From assembly GCA_041583135.1 (NCBI GenBank), contig JBFHGJ010000073.1, positions 1 through 28,814 on the forward strand: a DNA stretch of 28,814 bases, written 5' to 3'. Source of the stretch: JABSOG01 sp041583135. Lineage in GTDB: Bacteria; Pseudomonadota; Gammaproteobacteria; Enterobacterales; Alteromonadaceae. Under the pieces are notes generated by a model that saw only the letters and a program-made list of their open reading frames with translations, was not told where the DNA came from and made no database searches. Of this stretch, positions 6,423 through 15,714 are shown piece after piece; within the stretch, counting starts at the first letter, position 1, and the number at the start of each line of letters is the position of its first letter. The position numbers and the translations under genes were made by a program.

Positions 6423-9400
6423 ATGTTAGTTCGATTACTGGCGTTTACGATTGCACTGGTCAGTGGCATAGCCACCGCCGGTGCACCAACCATGCGCTTT
6501 AATCAAATCGACCTGAGAGATGGTTTATCTCAGGCGACCGTACTTGATATTATTCAAGACCGACAAGGGTTTATGTGGTTTGCTACGCAAGATGGCTTAA
6601 ACCGTTATGATGGTTATGATTTTGTGGTGTATCGGCAAAAACATGACGATGAGAACTCACTGTCGGAAAACTACGTCAACACGGTGTTTGAAGACAGCAA
6701 CGGCTATTTGTGGCTGACAACCCGTAACGGTCTTAATCGGTTCAACCCGAAAAACAACAAGTTTACGCGGTTTTTCTACGACCTCCATGATCCCTACAGC
6801 TTGACGGGCAATTGGACCTATGCCACCAATGAAGACCATCTCGGTCACATTTGGGTCGGGACTTATCGTTCGGGGATTAACGTTTACGACCCCAATACCA
6901 AGAGGTTTAATCACTACCGTCACGACCCTGATGACAACACCACCTTATCAGACGATGGCATTTATGACATTTACGTCGATCGAGATGGCGTGATTTGGAT
7001 AGCCACCCGTGATGGCGGGGTGAGCCGCTTTAATAAGCAGCGCAATGACTTTACCCGCTTTATGCATGACCCCAATAATCCCCGCAGTATTTCACATAAC
7101 CGTGTTTACAAAGTGTTTCAACACTCAAATGGCTCTTTGTGGTTTGCTACCCGTGGTGGCGGCATCAACCGTTTTAACCCAAAGACCGAAACGTTTGAGC
7201 GTTTTACCCATGATCCCAATGACCCCAATACCTTATCAAGTAATCAGGTATGGAGTATTGCCGAGGATCCAGATGGCAATTTGCTCGTGGGCACGTTTGG
7301 TCATGGTTTAAATCGATTGAATGTCAACACCGGCAAGGTATCACGGATTACCCACGACCCAACCTCGAAAAATGCATTGCCGGGTAACTCGGTGATCAGC
7401 AGTTATTTGGATGATTCGGGGATCATGTGGTTTGGCGTGCGTGATGTCGGCCTAGCGCTGTGGAATCATGAAACTTCGGTGTTTAACCATTATCGTCACG
7501 AGGCAGATAATCCCAATAGCCTTAGTCACAACTCGGTGCAGGCTTTTGTCGAGCTTGAAAACGGCGAGGTATTGATCAGCACTCGAGAAGGTGGGATCAA
7601 TATTTTCAACCCGAAAACCGGTGATTTTCAACTGTTTACCGATAGATATCCGGGCAATAAGCAACTGCTCGATGCACCGATGAACATGATGTTCGAAGAC
7701 AAAAACGAGATCCTGTGGCTCGCTACTAAAGAAAACGGTCTGCTCAGATATGATTTACAAAGTAAGAAACTGACCAATTATCGTCATCGGCGAGGGGATA
7801 GTAGCAGTATTCCATCGAATGTGGTGACGACCATATTACCCGGTAAAAACGGTAAAATGTGGCTTGGTACGCCAAATGGTTTGGCGCTGTTAGACACTAA
7901 AACTGGCAAGGCAAAAGTTTATAATCACAAGGTGGATATGAACTCTACCATTGTCAGCGATTACGTCACCAGCTTGTTTTATGACAAGCAAGGAAACTTT
8001 TGGATCGGCACGCAAAACGGTTTGGACCAATACGACAGTGAAAGTGACTCATTTAAACACTTTCGCTATGACCAAAGCAGCAATGACAGCATCAGCACCA
8101 ATTCGATATTGAGTTTGTTTGAAGATTCCCAAGGAACCCTCTGGGTGGCAACCTCTTCGGGTTTAAATCGCTTTAACCGCGAAAATGAAACCTTCAGTCA
8201 AATTAAACCAAAGCAAGAGCCAGGCAGCGACCAGCGGCTCGACTTGAAAGAAGACCAAATTTACGGCGTGATTGAGGACAATCAACGCACGTTATGGATA
8301 ATGACCAACTCAGGTATCAATCACTATGATCCGCAAAGCGGCAAGCTAAAGCAATACACCTTATATGATGGCTTGCAGCACAATGAGTTCAACCAAGGTG
8401 CTTACTACCAGTTAAGCGATGGTCGTATGTTATTTGGTGGTCTTAACGGCTTTAATTTGGTGGATGCCGAAAAAATTAAAGACAATCCTTATCCACCTAA
8501 AGTTATCATTACCAACTTTCGAATTTTTAATGAATCGGTGCCGGTAGGTGCCCACAATCAAAATAATAAGAAAGATGTGGTGGTGCTCGACCAAAGTATC
8601 AGCCATACCAAAGCCATTACCTTGTCGCACGAAGAAAACGTGTTCAGCTTAGAGTTTTCAGCGCTACATTATGCTGCCCCTGAACTGAACGAGTATGCCT
8701 ATTGGTTGCGAGGGTTCGATCAAAAATGGAGCAATACCAATTATAAGAATCGTCGCGCTACTTACACCAACTTGGCAGCGGGAAAATATACCTTTGAGGT
8801 AAAGGCCGCCAATAAAGATGGTGTCTGGTCACCTCAACCGACAACGTTGGAGATCACCATTTTACCGCCTTGGTGGCTGACCAAGACCGCTAAATTTGCC
8901 TGGCTTGCACTGTTTTTCTTGTCGGTGAACTTTATCTATCGCTGGAAGACCAATCAGATTAGAAAGCAAAAATCCGAACTTCAGCTGCAAGTTACTAGGC
9001 AGGTTGCTCAGGTTGTTGCGCAAAAACGGGCATTGGAAACCTCTTATAATGATATTCGTATCATCAGTAGTATTGGCCAAAAAATTAATGCCTCGTTGGA
9101 TTTAGAGCAGGTGCTGTGGGCGGTGTATGAGGACATCAACCGATTGATGGATGGCACTATTTTTGGCATCGGTTTGTATCAGGCCAAAGATCGCAAAATT
9201 AAGCTTAAACTGGCTCTAGAAAACGGCAATCGCTATAAGCCTTATTATCGTTCGATGGAAAACAAAAACCAGTTTCCTGTGTGGTGTATCGACCACGACG
9301 AGGTTGTGTTTGTCAACGACTTAGAGCTTGATGGTTGTAAGTATTTGAAGGTGCATGAGTATAACGATCCTGATCAGCGCAACCTCTTTGGTAATGACGA

Positions 9401-10379
9401 AGCCTACTCGGGCGTACCTCAGTCGTTTATATATGTGCCTATTAAGGCCAATGACCAAATGCTTGGTTACATTACGGTGCAAAGCTTTAATCGTCATGCC
9501 TATCAAGATGTTCATGTGGACATCTTAAAAACGCTGGCTGCCTACACTGGTACTGCCATTATTAATGCCAAAGAGCATCAAGCCTTGCTTGATAGCCGTA
9601 AGGAGTTGATTGAATCTCAGAAAATGGCCAATTTGGGCTCGCTCTCAGCCGGAGTGGCTCACGAGATAAACAACCCGACCAACTTTGTGCATGTAAGCGC
9701 ACAAAATCTAGAAGTGGACTTACAGCGGTTCCAAGAGTTTGTGTTGTCTTTGGCTGGGGATGATGCCGACGAAGAGATCATCGCCACTTTCCAAGAACAG
9801 TTTGCACCACTTAATGAACACATCAACACCATTAAAGACGGCACCGGCCGTATTCGCACCATTGTGAAAGATTTGCGTGCGTTTACCCATTTGGAAGCGG
9901 CCGACAAAATGCGGATCAATATTGTAAATGCACTGAAATCGACCATCAACTTGGTGAGAACACAGTTTTTCGAATATTGTGAATTTGTCACTGACTTTAA
10001 AGACAGTCCTTCGTTGATGTGTTATCCCGCTCAACTTAACCAGGTATTTATGAACTTGATGATTAATGCCTGTGACGCCATTAGAGAGAAGCAAGATCTG
10101 ACGCAATCGCGCGAGTTAGGCAAGATTACGATTGTTTGCCAGGTGGTTGAAGGTTTTGTCGAGGTGACATTTAAAGATGATGGTTGCGGCATGGATGAAG
10201 AAACCAAAAAACGCGCCTTTGAGGCATTTTACACCACCAAAGATGTGGGTAAGGGTACTGGGCTTGGGTTATCTATTTCCATGGGCATTATCAAAAAGCA
10301 CGAAGGCGAAATGACGCTAGAATCGACGCTTAATGAAGGTTCAACCTTTAAGGTAAGACTGCCCATTTTAGACACCTAA
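6423..10379 (+). CDS. Giant propeller sensor histidine kinase, paralogue 1 (no receiver)
   Basis: 1318 aa from the ATG at 6423, which gives a clean signal peptide (LVRLLAFTIALVSG...ATAGA). An upstream in-frame ATG at 6264 would lie inside the GGDEF gene and add a non-signal extension. Order: signal peptide; Reg_prop beta-propeller blades (about 25-735, repeats of the LWVGT/GLNRF type with turns such as EDSNGYLW); Y_Y_Y domain (about 736-816); one TM segment (about 825-842); coiled coil; GAF (about 876-1046); HPK4-type HisKA with His1080 in GVAHEINNP; HATPase (about 1200-1316; DDGCGM and GTGLGLSI). The periplasmic part should bind ligand. Unlike the two downstream paralogues it lacks the internal HisKA-HATPase-REC block and has no GACAGTCAC word. 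Confidence 0.9.
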   Translation: MLVRLLAFTIALVSGIATAGAPTMRFNQIDLRDGLSQATVLDIIQDRQGFMWFATQDGLNRYDGYDFVVYRQKHDDENSLSENYVNTVFEDSNGYLWLTTRNGLNRFNPKNNKFTRFFYDLHDPYSLTGNWTYATNEDHLGHIWVGTYRSGINVYDPNTKRFNHYRHDPDDNTTLSDDGIYDIYVDRDGVIWIATRDGGVSRFNKQRNDFTRFMHDPNNPRSISHNRVYKVFQHSNGSLWFATRGGGINRFNPKTETFERFTHDPNDPNTLSSNQVWSIAEDPDGNLLVGTFGHGLNRLNVNTGKVSRITHDPTSKNALPGNSVISSYLDDSGIMWFGVRDVGLALWNHETSVFNHYRHEADNPNSLSHNSVQAFVELENGEVLISTREGGINIFNPKTGDFQLFTDRYPGNKQLLDAPMNMMFEDKNEILWLATKENGLLRYDLQSKKLTNYRHRRGDSSSIPSNVVTTILPGKNGKMWLGTPNGLALLDTKTGKAKVYNHKVDMNSTIVSDYVTSLFYDKQGNFWIGTQNGLDQYDSESDSFKHFRYDQSSNDSISTNSILSLFEDSQGTLWVATSSGLNRFNRENETFSQIKPKQEPGSDQRLDLKEDQIYGVIEDNQRTLWIMTNSGINHYDPQSGKLKQYTLYDGLQHNEFNQGAYYQLSDGRMLFGGLNGFNLVDAEKIKDNPYPPKVIITNFRIFNESVPVGAHNQNNKKDVVVLDQSISHTKAITLSHEENVFSLEFSALHYAAPELNEYAYWLRGFDQKWSNTNYKNRRATYTNLAAGKYTFEVKAANKDGVWSPQPTTLEITILPPWWLTKTAKFAWLALFFLSVNFIYRWKTNQIRKQKSELQLQVTRQVAQVVAQKRALETSYNDIRIISSIGQKINASLDLEQVLWAVYEDINRLMDGTIFGIGLYQAKDRKIKLKLALENGNRYKPYYRSMENKNQFPVWCIDHDEVVFVNDLELDGCKYLKVHEYNDPDQRNLFGNDEAYSGVPQSFIYVPIKANDQMLGYITVQSFNRHAYQDVHVDILKTLAAYTGTAIINAKEHQALLDSRKELIESQKMANLGSLSAGVAHEINNPTNFVHVSAQNLEVDLQRFQEFVLSLAGDDADEEIIATFQEQFAPLNEHINTIKDGTGRIRTIVKDLRAFTHLEAADKMRINIVNALKSTINLVRTQFFEYCEFVTDFKDSPSLMCYPAQLNQVFMNLMINACDAIREKQDLTQSRELGKITIVCQVVEGFVEVTFKDDGCGMDEETKKRAFEAFYTTKDVGKGTGLGLSISMGIIKKHEGEMTLESTLNEGSTFKVRLPILDT

Positions 10380-10445
10380 GTCGTTCTGGCCGGGGGGCTT
10401 TGAAGTGTTGAGTCATAATAAAAATAACGACGATATAGGTGACAC

Positions 10446-13400
10446 TTGCGCGCGCTCACCTTTTTAATTTTCTGGGGAATTTCACTCCAATCTGCAATCG
10501 CTCAAGTGCATATGCGCTTTGAGCGTATTGGCCTTGAACAGGGCCTGTCACAAAGTACCGTCTATGCCATGGTACAAGATCATCAAGGATTTATTTGGGT
10601 TGGCACACAAGATGGCCTTAACCGCTATGACGGTTATGAGTTTAAAGTGTTTCGTCACGATAGCGACGACCCAACTTCACTGGCGAACAACGATGTTACG
10701 GCGCTTTTGCTAAATGACGACCACAGCCTGTGGGTGGGTACTCATTTTGGCCTGTGTTTGATGGACCTTGAGACAGCCACCTTTGACTGCCAGCAATATC
10801 AAATGGGACAGTCACAATCCTTAGCGCCCAACCGCATTACCAGCTTAGCGAAAGACGCCGAAGGAAAACTTTGGGTCGGTACCTATGGCGGTGGTATTAA
10901 GGTGATAGATAGGCAAGCCAACCATGTGGAACACATGAGGTTCGACAGCAGCAATCCGGGTAGTATTAGTGATGATAAAGTTGACAGTCTTTTTTTAGAC
11001 AGTCACGGAACGATGTGGGTCGGTACGTTTGAAGGCGGGCTTAATCGTTTTGAAGGTGCTGAAGTAGGTTTTACACGGTTTGATAAGCGTGATGGAAGTG
11101 ATAAGGGTTTGAGCCACAATAAGATCACCGACATATTTGAAGACAGTCACAATTCGTTGTGGGTGGCCACCGATGGCGGTGGTATCAACCGATTGGATAT
11201 TGAAGATGAGACACTCACATTTACTAACTTTGAGGCTAGCGGAGGAGACTCACTTGGTGATAATCGCGTTTGGAAGCTCTTTGAAGACAGTCACAATAGC
11301 TTGTGGGTTGCACATGAAAGCGGCGTTGATAAATTCAATGTTGAGACAGGCAGGTTTGTTCATTACAGCCATCAAAGCAGCGATGTCACCAGCTTAAGTA
11401 ATAACGCAGTCCACAGCATACTGGAAGACAATCGGGGCTTACTTTGGTTTGGCACCTATGGTGGTGGTATTAATAAATATAATCCTCTCACCACCCAATT
11501 TAATCACTACAAACATCAACCTTGGAATCACAATTCGTTGTCGAACAATATGGTGCTATCAATTTTTGCAGCGAATGATGGCAGGATATGGGTTGGCACT
11601 GATGGCGGTGGGGTGAATATTTTCGACCCAAAGAAAGAAGTATTTGATGTTTTACGTCATGATCCCAGCGAATTCAATAGCATTGGCGGTGATAAGGTGC
11701 GTGCTATTTATCAAGATAAGACAGGCACAATGTGGTTTGGTACATGGCATGTAGGTGTTTCTTCTTATGCTCCAAAAAGTGGTGAGTTTGAACATTATGA
11801 ATTGGATACTACCGGCAAAGGACCTAGTTCTTCCCAGGTCACCTATTTTTATGAAGACAGTCACAATGGCCTTTGGATAAGTACCTTCGGTGGTGGCTTA
11901 AACCGCTTCGATAGACAAAACAAAACGTTTACGCCATTTATTCATGACAACGAAGCGCTCAATCATATCACCATGTTTGTTGTTGATAAACAAAACAATT
12001 TTTGGCTTGCAAGCGAAGGTGGGCTGGTCAAGTTCAACCCCAAAACGAGTGAGTATAGGTTATATGGTCATGACAGCCAGCAATCAGCAAGTTTAAGTAG
12101 TAATAATGTAACCTATCTGTTGCTAGACAGTCACAACCGGCTGTGGGTGGCCACCTATGGCGGCGGTATTAATTTGTTTGAACCTAACACTGAGTCATTT
12201 AGGCGCTTCACAACTAAAGAGGGTCTGGTTAATGACAGTGTGTATGGTTTGCTTGAAGATAGTAAAGGTGCGTTATGGATAAGTACCAACAAGGGACTGT
12301 CTAAGTTTAATGTTGAAAGCGGCAGGTTTGTAAATTATCACCAAGGTGATGGTCTACAGAGTAATGAATTTAACGGTTTGGCAAGTGCTCGAGCCAGTGA
12401 TGGGCAGCTCTATTTTGGTGGTGTTAACGGTTTTAATCGGTTTTATGGTGAACAGATTGGCCATAAGCAACAACCGCCAGATGTTGTGATCACTGAAATC
12501 AAACGGTTTAATGTGCCAGTACCTCGAGAAAAAGACAGTCACAATCCCGGCCGCTCTTTAGGGAGTTCAAGTTTATTTCTGGATAAGAGCATCGAGCACA
12601 CTCAATCACTCACATTAAACCACTTGGATTCATTAGTCTCATTTCGGTTTGCCGCGCTTGATTTCGCCAGTCCCAACGACAATATATATCGTTATCGGCT
12701 TAAAGGCTTTGACGACCAGTGGATTAACTCTGATGCCAAAGACAGACTTGCCACCTACACCAACTTGCCCTCAGGCGAATATACGCTTGAAGTCGTCGCC
12801 GCGACGGCAAACGGACCGTGGAGCGAGCGTCCTGCAAGCCTCACTATTCACGTCCTAGCCCCACCGTGGCTGTCTTGGTGGGCATTTGTTATTTATGCTC
12901 TGTTATTTAGTCTGTTTGTATTTTTACTGTTGTATGCGGGCTTCTCTCAACGAAGGGTGCACTTTGAAAGAGCCAACAACCTACAGCGCCAACAGGTAGA
13001 CAAAATAAAAGATGCCTTTTTGACGAATACCGCACAAGAACTTAGAACGCCACTTAACGGCATTATTGGCCTAGCACAAACGCTTGTTGATGGCATTGCC
13101 GGCAGTTTGCCAGATAAAGCCAACAAGAACTTAGCGATGATCGTAGCCAGCGGCCGACGTTTGAGCAACTTAGTCAACGATATGTTGGATTTTTCCAAGC
13201 TATCTAATGAATCGCTCGAGCTTAATGTTACGCCATTGGACTTAAACTCTTTGGCTGAGGTCGTGTTGAATATAACCAAGCCCTTGTTGGGTCAGAAGGA
13301 TTTATTGTTGGCTAACCGAGTGCCAAAGGACTTGCCCAGAGTGATGGCTGACGAAATTAGATTGCAACAAGTGCTTTATAACCTTGTTGATAATGCAATA

Positions 13401-15680
13401 AAGTTTACCCCACGAGGCCATGTCATTATAAACGCGGAGCTAGCAGAAGATGAGGTGACTGTCCGTGTTGTCGATAGTGGCATTGGTATTGCGCAAGAAA
13501 AGTTGACGACTCTATTTGAACAAAAGTCATCAAATGCTAGCAGAGATAGCGATGCATCACCGATTGGCTTGGGATTGATCATTGCCAAAAGATTGCTGAA
13601 GCTGCACAAAAGTGGCTTAAAAGTCGAGTCGAGAGTAGGTCATGGCTCGACTTTTTCATTCACGCTAGCCGCAAGTGGACAGTCACATAGTGTTCGTTCA
13701 CAACCTCTTTTAGACAGGCACAATCAGAGTAAAGCAGACAGACAGTTTTCAGCATTTCGTCGAGTTGATGCCAAAACATCTATAGATCTGCCCGAGGTGG
13801 CTGTCGAAAAACAGCAAGCCAGCCGTTTTCGCATTTTACTCATTGACGATGATGCCATTAACTTAGAAGTGCTATATGACTTACTGAGCCTGCATAACTA
13901 TCAGATGGTTAAAACCACGAAACCTGAAAAAGCGTTGACCTTGTTAAAAGACCAAGGGCCTTTTGACCTTGTGATCACCGACATTATGATGTCTGGCATG
14001 ACAGGCTTTGAGTTGTGCAAGCAAATAAGAAAAAGCTATCCAATTCATGATCTGCCCATTATTTTGCTCAGTAATCGCAATGAGGTAGAGGATTTAGCTC
14101 AGTGTTACGCCGTGGGTGCAAACGACTGTCTCAGTAAACCTATCTCCCGATTGAAGTTGCTGATAAGAGTCGCCAGTCATCTAAAAATGCTCGATATTAC
14201 GCGTAATCTCGAGCGCAAAGTCGCAGAGCGTACACAGCAGCTTGAACAACAAAAATTCGAAGTCGAACAAAAGGTTGCACAAAGGACAGCGGATCTTGAA
14301 CAGTCTAATCGTTCTTTATCGGCCTTGAGCCAAATATGCTCAGAGATCAGCGCAATCTTAGATTGGGATAAGCTGATGTTTAGTGTCTATGAGCACATCA
14401 AGGAGCTAATGGAAACTGAAGTGTTTATGATTGGCTTGTACCAACCAAAGCGGCAAAGGATAACATTTGAGTTGGCTATCGAGTGTGATGAAATTCTACC
14501 GGTATCACATGTTGCGATGTATGAAAAAAATCGTCCGGCTGTTTGGTGTATCGACAATCAACAACCGCTGATCATCAATGACTTTTTTGAAGAGTTTCCT
14601 TTCTATTTTGGCGAGCAGCCAATTCCTGAACCAAAAGTCGGTGGTAAGCCGATGTCTGTTATTGTTTGGCCGCTTATCTCGGGTGGTCGAGTGCTGGGGG
14701 TTTTGAGCGTACAAAGTTTTCACAAAAATGCCTATACTTATGCTGAGTTGGAGGTGATCAGAACGGTTGCATCAACTACAGCCATTGCACTGGACAACGC
14801 CCAGGCATACCGTGAAATTGAAATGCAAAAAAGCGAAGTCGAGGCAAAAGTTGCACAACGAACCGAGCAACTTGAACTAAAAAATAAAGAGATGCTTGCG
14901 ACGCAGCAGCAGCTAGTTCAGTCGGAGAAGATGGCCTCTCTTGGCACGCTTACAGCAGGAGTTGCCCATGAAATCAATAATCCAACCAATTTTGTGCATG
15001 TCAGTGCACAAAATTTAGAAGTCGATTTAGAGCGGTTTGAACAGTTTATTATGGCGCTTGCCGGAGATGATGCTGATCCTGAAATATTGGATAGTTTCGA
15101 ACACCAGTTTAAGCCCCTGCACGACCACATTAAAACGATTAAAGATGGTACCACAAGAATTAAAGGGATCGTGAAAGATCTCAGGGCGTTTACTCACTTA
15201 GATGCAGATGACAAGCAATTGGTAAATCTATGCGAAACTCTTGATTCGACGATCAATCTAACTAAAACCCAATTTTTGGAATTGGCTGAAGTTGTCACCG
15301 AATTTGAAGGCGAGCCACTGCTTTTATGCTATCCGGCGCAACTAAGTCAAGTGTTTATGAACTTGATTGTCAATGCCGTCGATGCTATCACCGAGCGGCA
15401 GCAAAAAACGGACAATAGTGAGCCTGGCAAAATTGTTGTGGGATTGAAGCAAGTTGAAAAGGGGGTAGAAATACAGTTTACCGACAATGGTATGGGCATG
15501 AGCGAAGTGACACAAAAGAAACTTTTTGAGCCTTTTTATACGACAAAAGCAGTTGGCAAAGGGACCGGATTGGGTTTATCTATATCTTATAGCATTGTAC
15601 AGAAGCATCGAGGACAAATGACGGTACGCTCAGAAATAGGCCAAGGTACAACCTTCACTTTGTTTTTGCCAAGTGAATGA
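10446..15680 (+). CDS. Giant propeller hybrid histidine kinase, paralogue 2 (first kinase module lacks His)
   Basis: 1744 aa from a TTG at 10446. AGGTGA just upstream and a good signal peptide (RALTFLIFWGISLQSAIAQ) support this start; the next ATG would remove the signal peptide. Order: propellers (about 22-725), Y_Y_Y (727-807), TM (about 808-833), HisKA-HATPase module 1 (about 850-1080), REC (about 1125-1250, Asp1179 in VITDIMM), coiled coil, GAF (about 1294-1455), HPK4-type HisKA with His1508 in GVAHEINNP, HATPase. In module 1 the H box reads NTAQELRTPLNG: Gln864 stands where the phosphoacceptor His belongs, and the G2 box is worn (SPIGLGL). Module 1 is probably not a self-phosphorylating kinase; module 2 looks intact. 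Nine forward GACAGTCAC words and one reverse, six of them read as DSH. Confidence 0.9.
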   Translation: MRALTFLIFWGISLQSAIAQVHMRFERIGLEQGLSQSTVYAMVQDHQGFIWVGTQDGLNRYDGYEFKVFRHDSDDPTSLANNDVTALLLNDDHSLWVGTHFGLCLMDLETATFDCQQYQMGQSQSLAPNRITSLAKDAEGKLWVGTYGGGIKVIDRQANHVEHMRFDSSNPGSISDDKVDSLFLDSHGTMWVGTFEGGLNRFEGAEVGFTRFDKRDGSDKGLSHNKITDIFEDSHNSLWVATDGGGINRLDIEDETLTFTNFEASGGDSLGDNRVWKLFEDSHNSLWVAHESGVDKFNVETGRFVHYSHQSSDVTSLSNNAVHSILEDNRGLLWFGTYGGGINKYNPLTTQFNHYKHQPWNHNSLSNNMVLSIFAANDGRIWVGTDGGGVNIFDPKKEVFDVLRHDPSEFNSIGGDKVRAIYQDKTGTMWFGTWHVGVSSYAPKSGEFEHYELDTTGKGPSSSQVTYFYEDSHNGLWISTFGGGLNRFDRQNKTFTPFIHDNEALNHITMFVVDKQNNFWLASEGGLVKFNPKTSEYRLYGHDSQQSASLSSNNVTYLLLDSHNRLWVATYGGGINLFEPNTESFRRFTTKEGLVNDSVYGLLEDSKGALWISTNKGLSKFNVESGRFVNYHQGDGLQSNEFNGLASARASDGQLYFGGVNGFNRFYGEQIGHKQQPPDVVITEIKRFNVPVPREKDSHNPGRSLGSSSLFLDKSIEHTQSLTLNHLDSLVSFRFAALDFASPNDNIYRYRLKGFDDQWINSDAKDRLATYTNLPSGEYTLEVVAATANGPWSERPASLTIHVLAPPWLSWWAFVIYALLFSLFVFLLLYAGFSQRRVHFERANNLQRQQVDKIKDAFLTNTAQELRTPLNGIIGLAQTLVDGIAGSLPDKANKNLAMIVASGRRLSNLVNDMLDFSKLSNESLELNVTPLDLNSLAEVVLNITKPLLGQKDLLLANRVPKDLPRVMADEIRLQQVLYNLVDNAIKFTPRGHVIINAELAEDEVTVRVVDSGIGIAQEKLTTLFEQKSSNASRDSDASPIGLGLIIAKRLLKLHKSGLKVESRVGHGSTFSFTLAASGQSHSVRSQPLLDRHNQSKADRQFSAFRRVDAKTSIDLPEVAVEKQQASRFRILLIDDDAINLEVLYDLLSLHNYQMVKTTKPEKALTLLKDQGPFDLVITDIMMSGMTGFELCKQIRKSYPIHDLPIILLSNRNEVEDLAQCYAVGANDCLSKPISRLKLLIRVASHLKMLDITRNLERKVAERTQQLEQQKFEVEQKVAQRTADLEQSNRSLSALSQICSEISAILDWDKLMFSVYEHIKELMETEVFMIGLYQPKRQRITFELAIECDEILPVSHVAMYEKNRPAVWCIDNQQPLIINDFFEEFPFYFGEQPIPEPKVGGKPMSVIVWPLISGGRVLGVLSVQSFHKNAYTYAELEVIRTVASTTAIALDNAQAYREIEMQKSEVEAKVAQRTEQLELKNKEMLATQQQLVQSEKMASLGTLTAGVAHEINNPTNFVHVSAQNLEVDLERFEQFIMALAGDDADPEILDSFEHQFKPLHDHIKTIKDGTTRIKGIVKDLRAFTHLDADDKQLVNLCETLDSTINLTKTQFLELAEVVTEFEGEPLLLCYPAQLSQVFMNLIVNAVDAITERQQKTDNSEPGKIVVGLKQVEKGVEIQFTDNGMGMSEVTQKKLFEPFYTTKAVGKGTGLGLSISYSIVQKHRGQMTVRSEIGQGTTFTLFLPSE

Positions 15681-15714
15681 AGCCCATGAACGATTGAACT
15701 TAAGCGAATGCAAC

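Noticed and set aside
9659..10106. Long antisense ORFs over the HisKA region, with similar ones at 14918-15154 and 20100-20336
   Set aside because: They recur because the sense strands encode nearly the same GVAHEINNP region; no RBS or independent conservation, so they are shadows.
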